Source: Hepsetus odoe (Eukaryota > Chordata > Actinopteri > Characiformes > Hepsetidae). From it: a DNA stretch of 64,000 nt. Position 1 is the first letter of the stretch. Each line of letters starts with the position of its first letter. The stretch is from assembly GCA_017165825.1 (NCBI GenBank), contig CM029382.1, forward strand, positions 24,219,586-24,283,585, read 5' to 3'. The notes below the pieces were generated by a model that was given only the letters and a program-made list of their open reading frames with translations, searched no databases and was not told where the DNA came from. Positions 22,516 to 33,960 of this stretch are shown piece by piece. The translations under genes and the position numbers were made by a program.

Positions 22516-23454
22516 CAGGAGAAAAAGTGAGCGAGATATATTTTGTAATATATTTTGTCACCTCAGTGAAAAGATTCCCAGCCGGGCGTCATCTGTCCTT
22601 TTCTTGAACAGGTTCCATTCAGGATTCTTCAAACCTTTGTGCCAATGGAGGAGGGGCTACACAATGGGAACAAAGAGAAGGATAATACCACTAATGTCTT
22701 CATGGTTCCTGCTGGAGAATAGTTGAAGCAGGCAACCAACTTTTTTAGGTTTCCAGCCTGCATCTCATTGGTTTAAATGCTCCAAATGGTCCAAAACTTG
22801 GTGCCTGAACCTGAGCAGTTCCCTGTTGGTGGATAAGTGCTTTCTGGGTGAAGTTTACAAGTTCTTCATGTCTGTGTGGGTCTAGGAACTCTGGAACGAT
22901 AGATGGCTATACAACCTTCCCCAACAACCTTGTTGGGAGAAATGGAATGAGAGTTGGGATTAATGGACATGATGTTCTCAAAAGACACTTTGGAGAACTG
23001 AAGTGGCCTAAAACACTGCAGACACTTTAAACTAAAGCATCTCATGCTGATGTTTTAGCACCAAATCATACTGTATAACTCAGTATTTATTACAGTTTTA
23101 AATATATCAGCCATTTCCATACTGAACTTTGGTGAGACAGCAGCCCCCTCCTCACTCATGGGATGGCTCTATCTGGTGATGAAGATTTTTGGAAAGTATA
23201 ATAAAAAGAAGGTGCTTTATTAGAGGTTAGTTTATTTTCCTGTTCAGTAGCTAAGGACTTGTTTAAAAGAATGAATCCTTGCTTTCCCGTATTCCTCAAA
23301 ATATAATGGCTCCCTGTGGAGTCAATATTCTGTCCAATTTAGTCCCCAGTTCCAACCACTAGCTCTCCCATCACAACACTTAGAACTAACAGGCAGTCAT
23401 TGGACAGTTTGACTTCGTCCAATTAAAGAAGACAGGCTTGCATCAAACTCATTG
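22516..23454. other. Non-coding, no recognised element
   Basis: Short frames only (for example 22457-22726, 22848-23030), with no known domain. A minus-strand SINE could extend leftward to about 23280, but I cannot support that part. Confidence 0.45.
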
Positions 23455-23592
23455 ATGGGGGGATTGGCATGGCCATCCAGTGGAGCAAAGCCCTTAGTGA
23501 TCTCCTGGGTTCCCAGCCACAAATCACATGGAGCTCACCATCTCCCGACAACAGGACTAATTCTTAGACAGTTGCACCACTCGGGAGCCCAG
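23455..23592 (-). mobile_element. tRNA-derived SINE, third family, fragment
   Basis: Read on the minus strand it opens with CTGGGCTCCCGAGTGGTGCA, where TGGTGCAACTG fits the Pol III A box, then CTGTTGTCGGGAGATGGTGA, a decayed B box, and GTGGCTGGGAACCCAGGAGA. The CTCCCGAGTGG(C/T)GCA opening is characteristic of several teleost tRNA-SINEs (salmonid and cyprinid types). It is unlike families A and B. Confidence 0.6.
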
Positions 23593-24685
23593 TCCACCAG
23601 CTGGTAGGGAAAGCATTCTCATTTGTCTCTACCTTTCTACCCATCTTTGAGTAAAACCCCTAAGCAGGTTCACAGATCCTCACTGTTGTGATGACTCTTT
23701 CAGAACGTTCAGATTGCTTTTTTACGCTTTGTTTGTTGGAACTTCGGATGGCTAGTTCCATCATAGTCGTTTCTCCTGTTTGACTTTTCATTATAGGAGT
23801 CCTATTCATCTTAATTACCACTACACGTTGGCCTACTCACTAACGAACCAGGCTCAAGGCTTGGTGCGGACTCATTCATCTAACTGAGCTAATTACCCAA
23901 GCAAAGGACAATCCATCTCTAAAATGTTAGAGATATAGTGAGTGGAAGTTTCCAGACACCACAAATGAATACTGTTTGGACGTTGTTCTGTAGCACTTGT
24001 GGCCTTCACTGTTTGGTTCTGGTCTACAACCTCCCAAGGTTACAAAAGGTTCCCATTCGGAGGTCCATTTGCCCCATTGGTTTTCAATGATATCCAGGTC
24101 ACACCACCTTCATCTGATGTTGAAACCTTCTTGAGATGATCCTTCATCATGCTTCACTGTGGTCATGTTGTTCTTTCTTCAAGCATGAGCTGAATTTTCG
24201 CCAGAAGGGGAGTTTGGAACGAAGTCCGCTGTTTCACAAGTTCTGATTGCTCTCATCCACTTAGAGCCTAAGAAAAGCTATCGAGACACAAACTAAAGGA
24301 GTGCTGTATGATTTTGGAAGCTGCACTATTGGCTCTTCACACTCTGATAGCAAATGAGACCCCCCTCGTTCTCCCACAGAGCCTTAACTACATTTCCCAC
24401 AGTGCACAATCCAGCGCTGGAAAGAAAACCTACATCTAAAAGCCCGAACAGCTCAAACCATCTGTTCTCCTCGCAGCACACACTGAAGAACACCTGCTCT
24501 GAGCTCACACCTCTGCACGAGCGAGCAGTGCAGAGGTGTTCTTTTCCTTTGTTTTGAAGACCGTCTCGCAAATGATTCAAAGGGGCAATGTGGAGCGAGT
24601 GATTCCTTCAGATTTCCTGTGAAGGAAGTTGTTAGAGAACGTATATCCAACGCTGTTGTTCCCTTGAACTGCTGTACTTCAGTCA
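23593..24685. other. Non-coding; promoter-like stretch at about 24330-24600
   Basis: The 24330-24600 stretch is richer in GC and carries AACTACATTTCCCACAGTGC (24386-24405), close to the ZNF143/THAP11 promoter motif ACTACAATTCCCAGNATGC. Frames on both strands at 24326-24692 have no known domain. A promoter is possible but unproven. Confidence 0.3.
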
Positions 24686-24806
24686 CTATCAACCTATCTA
24701 TCTATCTATCCATCTATCTATCTATCTATCTGTCTGTCTATCTATCTGTCTGTCTGTATGTTTATCTGTCTATCTATCTGTCTGTCTATCTATCTATCTA
24801 TCTATT
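24686..24806. repeat. TATC microsatellite, left part
   Basis: (TATC)n with interspersed TGTC units, interrupted by the SINE at 24807-25013. Frames translating to Ser-Ile-Tyr-Leu repeats here are artefacts. Confidence 0.92.
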
Positions 24807-25013
24807 TACATTTACATTTACGGCATTTTAGCAGACGCTCTTATCCAGAGCGACTTACATGTCCTGATTACAGGGACAGTCTCCCCTGGAGACACTCAGG
24901 GTTCAGGGTCTTGCTCAGGAACCCAGTGGTGGTAGTGCTGGAGGTGGGATTCGAACCGGGGACCTCTTGATCCAGAGGTCCGTAGGCAAGCACCCAACCA
25001 CTAGACCACCCCA
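24807..25013 (-). mobile_element. tRNA-derived SINE, family A, inside a TATC array
   Basis: Minus-strand copy, well preserved: head at 25013 (GGTGGTCTAGTGGTTGGGTG), B box GGTTCGAATCCC in reverse near 24948-24959, CACTACCACCACTGGGTTCC, GTCTCCAGGGGAGACTGTCC, GTCGCTCTGGATAAGAGCGT and a short (TAAATG)n tail at the left end. TATC units lie on both sides, so it inserted into an existing array. Confidence 0.92.
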
Positions 25014-25014
25014 C

Positions 25015-25016
25015 AA

Positions 25017-25085
<69 letters not shown>

Positions 25086-25160
25086 GTCTGTCTGCCTGTC
25101 TGTCTTTCTGTGTCTATACGCCTGCCTGTCTGTCTGTCTATCTATCTATCTGTCTGTCTA

Positions 25161-25203
<43 letters not shown>

Positions 25204-25221
25204 GCCTGCCTGTCTGTCTGT

Positions 25222-25252
<31 letters not shown>

Positions 25253-25260
25253 AATATCTA
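25015..25260. repeat. TATC/TGTC/TGCC microsatellite, right part
   Basis: About 70 bases of pure TATC (25015-25084) give way to mixed TGTC/TATC (25085-25200) and then TGCC (25201-25252). The unit changes in steps by single transitions. The 127-residue frame at 24967-25350 is an artefact of the repeat. Confidence 0.95.
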
Positions 25261-25755
25261 TCTATCCATCCCTCCGTGCATGTGTATCTTTATTTCTGTT
25301 TTTCTGTATTCCGTTTTTACAGCGCTGTGTTTGGAAACGCGTCACGGTGACATTAGCTGATTAGCTGATTCTCACGGAGGAAAAGAAAAGCGAGGGAGGA
25401 CTTTACTCAGCGCCGCACACAGAACAGATAAATAAATTCCTCTCGTTATTAATGCGTGCTGCAGTCGTTCCAGAGCGTTGGACTGCGTGCTGTCAAGCTG
25501 TGATGGTTTTATCTTTGATTTTACTCGGAGAACCCTCCCACACGTTTCCAGTTTCTGACCACAAAGACCTCCTGACTTTCATTTCTGCTCGTCCCTCCTC
25601 CACACTCGGCGCTCCAAATGCATTTCAGTGTCTGAAGCTCCGAACATTCAAAGAAGTAAAAGCTGTACAGCTGATCAGCAGCCACAAAGAGGAAACATAT
25701 GGTGGGTGTTTCCACTAAAGTGGCCAGGAAGTGGAAACAGAAGGTGGTCTTGTGA
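25261..25755. other. Non-coding, moderate GC
   Basis: CpG-containing sequence around 25320-25480 (AACGCGTCACGG, GCGCCGCAC). Frames 25452-25718 (plus) and 25521-25715 (minus) overlap and neither has a known domain. No supported gene. Confidence 0.4.
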
Positions 25756-25925
25756 GCTGGGTGGTCTAGTAATAGGATACTCGCCTACAGACCAAGAGGT
25801 CACAGGTTCAAATCCCACCTCCAGCACTACCACTGAGGTTCTTGAGCAAGACCCTCAACCCCAAGTTGCTCCAGGGGGGGTTAAGAAATGTAAGTCGATC
25901 TGGATAAAAGTGTCAGCTAAATGTC
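25756..25925 (+). mobile_element. tRNA-derived SINE, family A
   Basis: Head GGGTGGTCTAGTAATAGGAT, B box AGGTTCAAATCCC (25806-25818), CCAGCACTACCACTGAGG, GAGCAAGACCC, TTGCTCCAGGGGGGG and a spoiled tail CTGGATAAAAGTGTCAGCTA. It diverges after about 25925. Confidence 0.85.
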
Positions 25926-25966
25926 TGTCAGGAAGCATTTTTGCTTTTCACTTTCACTTTCATTTT

Positions 25967-26518
25967 GAATCTTCTTTTCTTTCGGCTGCTCCCACTTAGG
26001 GGTCGCCACAGCAGATCAACCATCTGCTTTAAACCGACCACCTGCATGTCCTCTCTCACTACGTCCATAATCCTCCTCTTTGGTCTTCCTCTTCTCCTCT
26101 TTCCTGGCAGCTCCATCTTCAACATCCTCCTCCTGATATAATCCTCGTCTCTTCTCTCTCTCCTCCAACCTTACTTCTCTAACTTTGTCTCCAAAACGTC
26201 AAACCTGAGTTTTCCCTCTAATATACTCTAATATATTTCTGATCCTGTCTACCCTCGTCACACCCAACGAACATCTCAGCATCTTTAACTCTGTAAACCT
26301 GTAAACCTTCCCTTTTACTCTCGCTGGTCCCCGTCTGTCACGGATCACTCCAGCCACTCTTCACCCATTCCAACCTGCCTGCACTCTCTTCTTCTCCTCT
26401 CTTCCACACTCACCGTTACTCTGAACTGTTGATCCCAAGTATTCAAACTCCTCCACCTTTGTCACCTCTACTCCCTGCATTCTAACCACTCCACTGTCCT
26501 CCCTTTCATTCACACTCA
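25967..26518 (-). pseudogene. LINE reverse transcriptase 3' end, minus strand
   Basis: The longest copy of this LINE in the window. On the minus strand, from 26518: VEEFKYLGSTVQ-like, then RVQAGWNGWRRVIRD, a KMLRCSLGVTR-like block, IRN (with a small tandem duplication of TATATTAGAG), an ELPGKRRRGRPKRR block (ELPGKRRRGRPKRRIMDVVREDMQV, shown in parts), and the GCGACCCC...AGCAGCCGAAAGAAAAGAA end near 25967. These are the C-terminal thumb region and tail of a non-LTR reverse transcriptase. Stops and frameshifts break it. The frame 25928-26125 minus is its last part. Confidence 0.85.
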
Positions 26519-26589
26519 TGTAAGCAAGGTATTTTTAATAAAGTGGCCAAAAAAAAGTGAAGTTTCTGAGTTTTCACAGCCGACACAGA

Positions 26590-26900
26590 TCTGAAAGGAC
26601 CCTGTGGTCAAGAGCATCGCCAATATTCAGCTTCAGAAAAGTGAAGTCAGATAAATTGAAAGCAATTCTCCATTAATTAGCCCTTCTGGCTGCTGAGGAA
26701 ATATTTAGCCCGTGGCAATTTATAGGCGTGAAAACGAGCGCAGCTCACAATTAAGTCAAAGAAATCTCTCGGGGGACGTATTCAGGCTGAGTGTGTCCCT
26801 GCACTCCCTCATAATCAGTGTTAATTGTTTTACACTCTTTTCACTCCATCAATCACCTCATTTGGTGCACTGTGAGCGTTGGTAATAAAATTAATACTAT
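26590..26900. promoter_or_regulatory. Possible conserved non-coding element
   Basis: Balanced, repeat-free stretch with clustered homeodomain-like words (CCATTAATTAGCCC near 26671, CACAATTAAG, TAATTG, AATAAAATTAATAC) and CCAATATTC. It sits between a LINE end and a SINE without being part of either. It resembles developmental enhancers of fish genomes; conservation is untested. Confidence 0.3.
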
Positions 26901-27054
26901 CAGCCACTTGCATTTTTTTTCCACTTAGTCACATCCACCAAAAACTGAGAATTCCTGTAAAGAGTACAAGGGGGACATTTAACTTTAGGGACTAAGGATC
27001 CACCTCATAGGAAAAATTGCCCTTCCTTCCTTTCATGAAGCTTGTAAATCGTGT

Positions 27055-27262
27055 TGAAGTGAAAGTGAAAGTGACAACTTGTCATTGTGAAAGGTGAACC
27101 ACAACCGAACACATCCTCTGTATTTAACACACACACTGTGCAGCCATATAAAGCAAAAGGGGAGCAGTGATGGGGACAGTACCTTGCCCATGGATACCTC
27201 AGGGCAACCTACTGATCTGGGATTCAAACCCATGACCTTCCAGTCCTTAACCACTAGGCCAC
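27055..27262 (-). mobile_element. tRNA-derived SINE, family B
   Basis: Full minus-strand copy. Tail at the left (GAAGTGAAAGTGAAAGTGAC), then TTGTCATTGTGAAA, AAGGGGAGCAGTGATGGGGA, GTACCTTGCCCATGG, GATTCAAACCCATGACC (reverse of the B box) and TAACCACTAGGCCAC at the head. Confidence 0.88.
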
Positions 27263-30200
27263 AAACCCTGTTGGTGCTTGTGATGCCACATTGCTGAACA
27301 TTTGCTTATGGATCATATGTCCCGCCTGTCCCATAAGCGCTAAAGTGGTCCTGATGCACTTTTCAGCCAATCAGAACAAAGGTCCTTTGCATATTTCAGT
27401 TGAAGCACAGCAAAAAACCATTGCACAAAAAAGTGACAACTCAAGGCTATATTTGTCTTCTGTTTATTTCCATCTTTGTCCAACTGGTCCTTGTCCCAAT
27501 GATCATTAATTTTGCCAATAGAATGAATCTTTCCTTATTCATGAATAGTTGTCTCCAAAAATCTGGCTACAAACTTTTGATCTATGTAGACACACTTTTT
27601 GATCAAACTCAAGCTTGCCATTTTCCTACAGAATTCCTTTTCTTTTCAGAATATTGAATAAATAGACAAAAATAAAATATGGCCAGAACAAAAATTTTCA
27701 GAAGTACAGGAGAACACATGGCGCCACATCACCACCTAGTGGCCTGACTGCCATTGCCTCATGGGGCAACATCAGGCTGGCACTTTCCTCAGCACCTTGC
27801 CCTGAGTAACATCTTCCAGCCCTTGCACTGGTGGACCCAACATGAGCTTGGGGAACCAGAAGCTGTGACTTTCAGCTCAGGTGCCAGAGTCCGTTTCAGA
27901 AAAGGAGTGTTTGTGAATATCATCTGAAGTCTCAGGGAAGTGTGCAGGTGGTTATTTTCTTGAAATGAATCTTGACCAGAATTCCTTCCCGTTTCTTTTT
28001 TCCCCAAGAGGCACAGATCGTGAAGCCCACGGAGTCTGTTTTGTAAAGGAAAATCGACTCCTTGTACTAGAGTTTATGAGTAGCCACTTCTCAAGCAGCT
28101 GAGGAACATTGATGGTCATTTGAAACTTGAAGGTTCTCCATAACTACCAGTAATCATCATGAAAACGACTCTGTGACAATGTTTTCAAAACCATGAACTA
28201 ACATATTTCTTTCTTTCTTTTTCTTGCATGCCTGCTGATGATGGTGCAATTTCAACCTGAAAGGTAAGAAGGCTTTATCGTGTTGCGTTGATCTTCCATT
28301 AATGACCTTCTTTTCTGAAAGGTCCTATGGTGATGGAAAGTAATCCTGGATTCCAGATGTTGTGAAGGATTATTAAAGATTCATTGCCTGGTTTTGGAAG
28401 TGACTGAAGGTTTCTTATTTAAATTTTTGGACTATCTGGAGTCTAGAAATGTCTGAACCAGAATATTGTTTGAAATAATAATTACTTTTATTTTCTCAAT
28501 TAAATTTACTATGTAGCTGTTTTGCTAAAACCTTGATTGTGTTCTCCTGTCCTCCGTCAATCACCAATCAATCAGTGAACGTTTATGGCCTGAGTGCCAG
28601 GATTTGATCTTATTTACCATTATCATCATCTTCTGTCTGTCCTTTAACTGTGGGAGCAACCCAGCAGCACCTTATAGCATAAAAACAATGTCCAGTCTTC
28701 CCTTTTCATCAGATCTTTCCCAAACAGTACTTTGGAAAGGGACTGTATCAGACACATACAGGAACGTATAGAGATGTAGCTCGAAAGAACATTCTGGTAT
28801 TTCCAAACCTCTAAAGAAACGCCGCAGGAACAGACAGTGCCTCTTATCAGAGTGATGTTCTTGGAGATTGGCCGTTGTGTTCATCTTAGAGGAGACTGAT
28901 CAAAGGGAATGTAGTGCTGTCACCTGATTCTATGCATCCTTTTGATACATATAGTCAGACATGAGCCTGATACTTCTCACTTCTCTCTGGAATGAGATGT
29001 TTTTTTTGTTCCTCGGAGTTCTTTGATTATAGACTATTTCTTGGAGAATTTTGAGATGAGAAGCACACAAAGTGTGTCAAGCCTTTCTAGTACGTGGTTC
29101 GCTGCCTCTGCCTCCAGAACGAAATGCCACCAGGCTGGGCTCTTACGCGAAAGCATTCAATTTCCTTGGAGGAGTGGATAGAGTGAGAGCTGGATACGGA
29201 CGGCGATTTTGTTCCGTCATTCGGGGCTGTGTTTCGTGACATTTCAGGAGAGGGGAATCTGCATCAGATTCAAAGGTAGAGGTTGCATCCTTAAAACAGA
29301 AAGATGTCACAAGCTTAGAACGGGAAAATCACTTACTCCGGAGAGGTGCTACCCTCAGGTCAAGCCACTTGAAAGCATCTTATTAGATTAATTTTTAACA
29401 AGCCATGAAAATGCTGCAACAGCATCTCATTATATTCTGTTTTAGTAAGAGTTTAATGATGACAGACCCCAATTTTAGGAACCTTGTTGGTTTAAGTCTT
29501 TGCACTGAGTCCATCCTGAACTTTCTGAACTTCAACCCAAAGATTCTGATGAATTTCTGCAGATCTAATTTTGTGTCATCATTAGAATTCATAGAAATAT
29601 CCAGACCCTTACTTTAGCCTGATACAAAGGCATGATGATATGAAGGACAGGATGAAATGAATGTGTAAATTATGGTCTGTGATGTTCACTGGTCCCAGGT
29701 TAAAGTTGTGCTGATGGGATGAATCTGCATAACCCACCCTGAAAGTTCCTGCTCAGTCAAAAAGTGTCTTCTCTTGAGGAGAACCTAAAACTAGCTCTAC
29801 CTTAGGAACTACCTTTAAACAATCAGGTCTGCAGAGTGAACAATTTATAAACACTGAAAAAATGACAAGTATCACCTAAATGCTTGCAAATTATTTGTTA
29901 AACAGGGTTTACATGGTTAGGCTGGGGTTTATTCTTAGATCATACTTTCCACCACAACCTAGGCAGAAAATCTGAACTTGCTTAGGTGACTTATGGTCGT
30001 TTGCCATGCTACTGAGCATCTCAAAGTTCCAGTGGTAGAAATCCACCAGTATCAAAAAAGAGCAGAAGTGCAGGCACCTTCTGTGAGCTGGAGAACCTGG
30101 AGAAATTATTGAAGACACTGCAACCCCACTGATGTGGACAGATGTGTGCGAGCACTGGCTGGTTCACACAGTGAGCTCCTCAGCCTTCTGGGTGTTAATA

Positions 30201-31529
30201 TCTAAAATTTTAGCATCCACTGGAGCTGGAGGTGATTTTATGGCTTTTATGAAGTTCCTATTTGCATAAGATCAATCAAAAGTCACTGACAGTGATATTT
30301 ATGGACAGCAAGACCTTCCCAAAAAGTGAACCCACGTGCTTGGAAACCTGTTTTCCCCTTGCAGGGTAATTGAAAGATGTTGGAATGCATGTTTACCTCT
30401 TTTACTTTTACCTTTCATTTTGCCTTTATGTGCATTGTGCTCGTAGCGCTTTGGAGAAGAAAAGAACATCTGATGTGCTGGATGAACACACATTTTTGTA
30501 ATTGTGCAATTAGCATTCCCTGAACTGTGCAATTTAGCCGCCTCGTATGTTTGTTTGTGTACGAAACAGAGAGTGAGAAAGAACAGGAAATGCAGCAGAT
30601 GAGCAGCTAGCTCTTGTGCCACCAGTGAAGGAGGAACTGTGAACATATAGACATCTGTGCTGCTAAAGAATGCTGGTGTTAAAAGTTAAGAATTTTCAAG
30701 GTTTCCAGTAATGATTTCTTGCTTCTGAGCTAACTGTCGCTCTAAAAAGTCTCTGCAATGGTCCATTTATCATGGGGCCGGTGTCCTCAAAGGTACTAGT
30801 TTAAGAAGTTTTGTGCAGACCCACTCTATGGTACAATGGGATCCCAAGAGATGAGCCCAATCTTTTAGGCTGAAAAACCTACTGCTGACATGAAACAACC
30901 AGCTGACATGAGTCGATATGTCTGAATTTGATTGACGGTTACAGCACCGTGACCTTTGCAGCTGAAGCTCTGAGCTAAGAAGCTAAGAATGAACAGAAAG
31001 TCGGTTCCATTGTTGCTGGAGTTGCTGAATCTACACCTCTTTGCGTTTTTCTTTGCTCTTGTCTTTTTCTGGGGACATTTAGAGAAAAAAATTAGCATCC
31101 AGTTCAAGGTCAGCATGAAATTGAGGGGACTATTTATATTTGCAAGCATCCGGCTTATCAGCTGAGCAAATATACCGTACAGATCCGAACACGTCGCGTT
31201 CCCCTGCCGTATGGCATTCTGTCGTATTCGCAAAAGCCCAAAGCTTCCATTCTTTTCTACAAGCCACACAACCAATCTCAGCAAAGCTGCACATGCACTG
31301 TGGTTGAACTTCCACAAATCTTCACTGGTGTTCATGTGCGGCATGTAGCAGATCTTTATATGGCTATGCAGCTGCATTCATCTTTGCTGTGGATGTTGCA
31401 TGGAGGCGTTAGCGTCCACGTTGCAGATGTCCGATTGCGTTCTTTTGTTTGCAGTGCACCTCACATCTAGACATACTGTCCACAAATGATTAGACCATTC
31501 ATAAGATACATTTATGCCACGGTCTCTGA
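27263..31529. other. Long non-coding stretch, no recognised element
   Basis: Over 4 kb without a SINE, LINE or tandem array that I can identify. Frames include 30865-31377 minus (170 residues, the longest unexplained frame of the window), 30299-30646 minus (115) and several under 90. None has a recognisable domain, repeat or signal sequence, and the composition does not change across them. An (ATT/TTTC)-rich spot lies at 28207-28222. Confidence 0.45.
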
Positions 31530-31910
31530 AAAAATCAAGTAGTCAAGTAGACTACACAGTACATGGTGAAACGAAATAACGTTCCTCCAGGACCCTGGTG
31601 CTACAAATAAGACGACATCAGACACGACATGAAACACAAGACAAGGCAAACAAACAAGTGCAGACAACAAGAGACAGAAGAATAGACGGTACATTCAGTA
31701 CATTCATCCGTCGGAGAGCCGTAGCGTTATAGAACAAAGCAGCACATGTTGTTGGCAGTGTGACAGAGCAGCAATGTTGTGGTGAAAATGTCCTGAACGG
31801 AAGGCAGAGAGACACCGATGATCTTCTCAGCTGTTCTCACTACCTGTTGTAGGGACTTGCGGTCTGAAATGTTGCAGTTCCCGTACCAGGTAGTAATGGA
31901 AAGTAATGTA
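31530..31910 (-). pseudogene. LINE 3' end of a second family (reverse transcriptase C-terminus and 3' UTR)
   Basis: On the minus strand from 31910: SITTWYGNCNISDRKSLQQV, then VRTAEKIIGVSLPSVQDIF. This is the C-terminal end of an L2/Rex-type fish non-LTR reverse transcriptase, where the usual form is WYGN...DRK-LQ-VV--A-KIIG. A 3' UTR follows with GTCCTGGAGGAACG, TTTCGTTTCACCATGTACTG and a tail of CTACTTGA units at 31531-31550. The 5' part is missing. A shorter copy lies at 18900-18985. Confidence 0.8.
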
Positions 31911-31932
31911 ACTACACATGGAAATACACATA

Positions 31933-32091
31933 CCATGCAGCAGTGAGCAGCCTGATCCAGCACCCGTGGAGCAGTGATGGGGGAGGTACCTTGTTCAAGG
32001 GTATCTCATTGCAACCTACCGGTCTGGGATTCAAACCCATGACCTTCTGATCCATGGACCTAGCTCTTAAACGCTACACCACCGCGCCCCA
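31933..32091 (-). mobile_element. tRNA-derived SINE, family B, 3'-truncated
   Basis: Minus-strand head near 32091 (GGGGCGCGGTGGTGTAGCGT), B box GGGTTTGAATCCC in reverse near 32025-32037, GAACAAGGTACC, CACTGCTCCACGGGTGCTGG, then it breaks off in CTGCTGCATGGTATGTGTAT and runs into the LINE. The TTTCACTTTCACTT tail is absent. Confidence 0.8.
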
Positions 32092-32104
32092 TAAAATGAG
32101 GACC

Positions 32105-32176
32105 TGTGTTGACCTGGTCTCAAACCCGGGTCAACTGCTTGGAAGGCAGCTATGCTCACCACTATACCCCCAGTGC
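32105..32176 (-). tRNA. tRNA-Gly(UCC)-like sequence, probably a pseudogene
   Basis: Read on the minus strand it matches the vertebrate tRNA-Gly(UCC) through its whole 72-base length. The D arm/A box GTATAGTGGTGAGCATAGC and anticodon arm CTGCCTTCCAAGCAG are intact, anticodon UCC (plus-strand 32141-32143). TTGACCCGGGTTTGAGACC shows a spoiled T loop and one mismatch in the T stem. The acceptor stem (GCACTGG against TCAACAC) has several mispairs. No T-run follows immediately downstream. Broken stems argue for a pseudogene or SINE head rather than a working gene. It lies 13 bases upstream of a family B SINE in the same orientation. Confidence 0.75.
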
Positions 32177-33600
32177 TTGATGAACCATTTATGTCCAATG
32201 CACAGAAGTTTTTGGAGCTGTTGGAGCGGGTCTTTTCATTTTTGCCACAGTCAAAAAATAAGAAAACAATATTACAAATATCAAAAACAAGACAAATTTC
32301 TTTAAATACCTCAATGGGGGTCTGCAGTAGATCTACATTAGCAATAATTGAATGAAGATCAGCATGCTTTGCCCTTTTTCTATATTGTATAACGAAACAT
32401 GTAAAAACTAAAGGTTTAACATGTGGGAGAAAGTATTGGACCACAACTAAAAACAGATCAGCATGTGGAAAGTTAGTTTCCAGTTAAGATCAGCGAGGGT
32501 TTATTGTTCATCTATGTAGGCACTATTTAATGCATGGCCAATACCGGGAGGACACCCTCGGAGTCCTGGAATCTGAATGGGCCAGTGCTTTTAGCTTTTA
32601 GCGATTGCCCAATTTGGGAGCCATATAGCAGACACTCTTCGCATGACACAAATCTCACTGCCAGAAAAAGAGAAAAGGCTTGGGATTAAAAGGTTTCGGG
32701 TCACTGAGAGGGACAGATGTTACACCCACTTTCTAAAGCTTCTAAACATCACAAATGTCATGAAGAACTTCTGCAGAGATGAATTCCTAATTCTCCTTGA
32801 AAGCAACTTTTAGGACAGTGAAGGTGAAAAAGACATGCAGTACGTTAGAGGTACTTTTATATGAATATGGAGGTCATCTGTCGGTGTGCTGATGAAACCT
32901 CCATTCCTGGAAGCTTGACCAATAGGAGAGCTTGATAAAAGAAAAAATTATGACTGGATCAGATTTGGTTGGTGGTTTCAAGACTTTAGAAACCTGTTTC
33001 TAAAGAAACCTTTAGAAACACCCTGTTTTTAATGTTTGAGGTAATTGGCTTCTCACTGGGAGGGAAGGATGGCCCTGAATGTCCATCCGTCACCAAATGT
33101 GATCATCTATTGGCTGATAGAACTGATAGATTGAGTGTTCTCCTAGTGTTTGAGAAAGAATATCCTACCCTTCTCCTTCCCAGCTTGGTGGGATTGGGTG
33201 AGGTGGGTACAAAAAATCAGCAAGAAATAAAGTTCATGCAACAAACTAAGGCAATTCTCAAGCTATTGTAGTAACAGAAGTTAATGTAGACCATTCTCAC
33301 AATGTTGCTTCAGACTCAAGTTCCAGCGAATTTTCCAAAATTCTGCAATAATTAGGATTTTTCCTTTCTGCAAGATTGCATGTTTTAGCATTGCTCATTA
33401 CCGCCAGTGCTCCGAGCTGAATCCTCTTCTTGCTCCTTTCATCCTGGTATACTGATGAGATATTGTTCCTCTCATAATCTGGTGATGAAATGATGCTCAG
33501 TGGGACTTTTCAGCTGCCATTTCTCATTTGGGCCTCATTGTGTTGAGCAAGGAAGGCCTGCCTGATGTGAGGAGTGACAGAATCATCCTCTATTACTGGT
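32177..33600. other. Non-coding, no recognised element
   Basis: Short frames only (32152-32355, 33032-33271), without known domains. No repeat of any family seen elsewhere in the window. Confidence 0.45.
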
Positions 33601-33639
33601 ATCGCTGGTGGAAATGTCCATAATAACAGTTATTATGGA

Positions 33640-33960
33640 ATATAATAAAGCTAAAGACTAAAACCAGCCTTTTCCCTCAAAAATAGCAATTTCTGTTTTT
33701 TGAAACACTTTTAAAATGGACAGTTTTGCTTCGTGACCAGCATTCTGGCCAGCTTCTCTTCAGTTACCGCTGTTCTAGTCCATGTGAAATCGGTGCGATC
33801 AGATAGTCCTGGCAGATTAGATTATGTGTGAAAATGAGAATTAGAGCAGCAAATTACACGTCCAACAGCAAACTTGCTCTAATTAAAAACTCTTTTTTTG
33901 AGGCATAATTTCATTTAGTAATTGATTCATTGGATTCTGGTTTTGAGGCAAAATCAGTCA
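33640..33960. repeat. Old local duplication, copy 1
   Basis: Clear collinear match to 35620-35920. Shared blocks are TTC(G/A)TGACCAGC(A/G)TTCTG near 33730, TTACCG(C/A)T(G/T)TTCTA near 33764, AGAGCAGC(A/G)A(A/G)TTA near 33843 and AGCAAA(C/T)TTGCTCT(A/C)ATT near 33868. Similarity fades on both sides (CCTTTTCCC upstream, CAGTCAATCA downstream). Divergence is high. Confidence 0.75.

Noticed and set aside
24967..25350. 127-codon frame rich in Leu, Ser, Cys and Tyr
   Set aside because: Direct translation of the TATC/TGTC/TGCC microsatellite.
30865..31377. 170-codon minus-strand frame, the longest unexplained one
   Set aside because: No recognisable domain, no repeat, no change in composition at its ends, and a second frame overlaps it on the same strand. 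Long frames of this size arise by chance in 64 kb.
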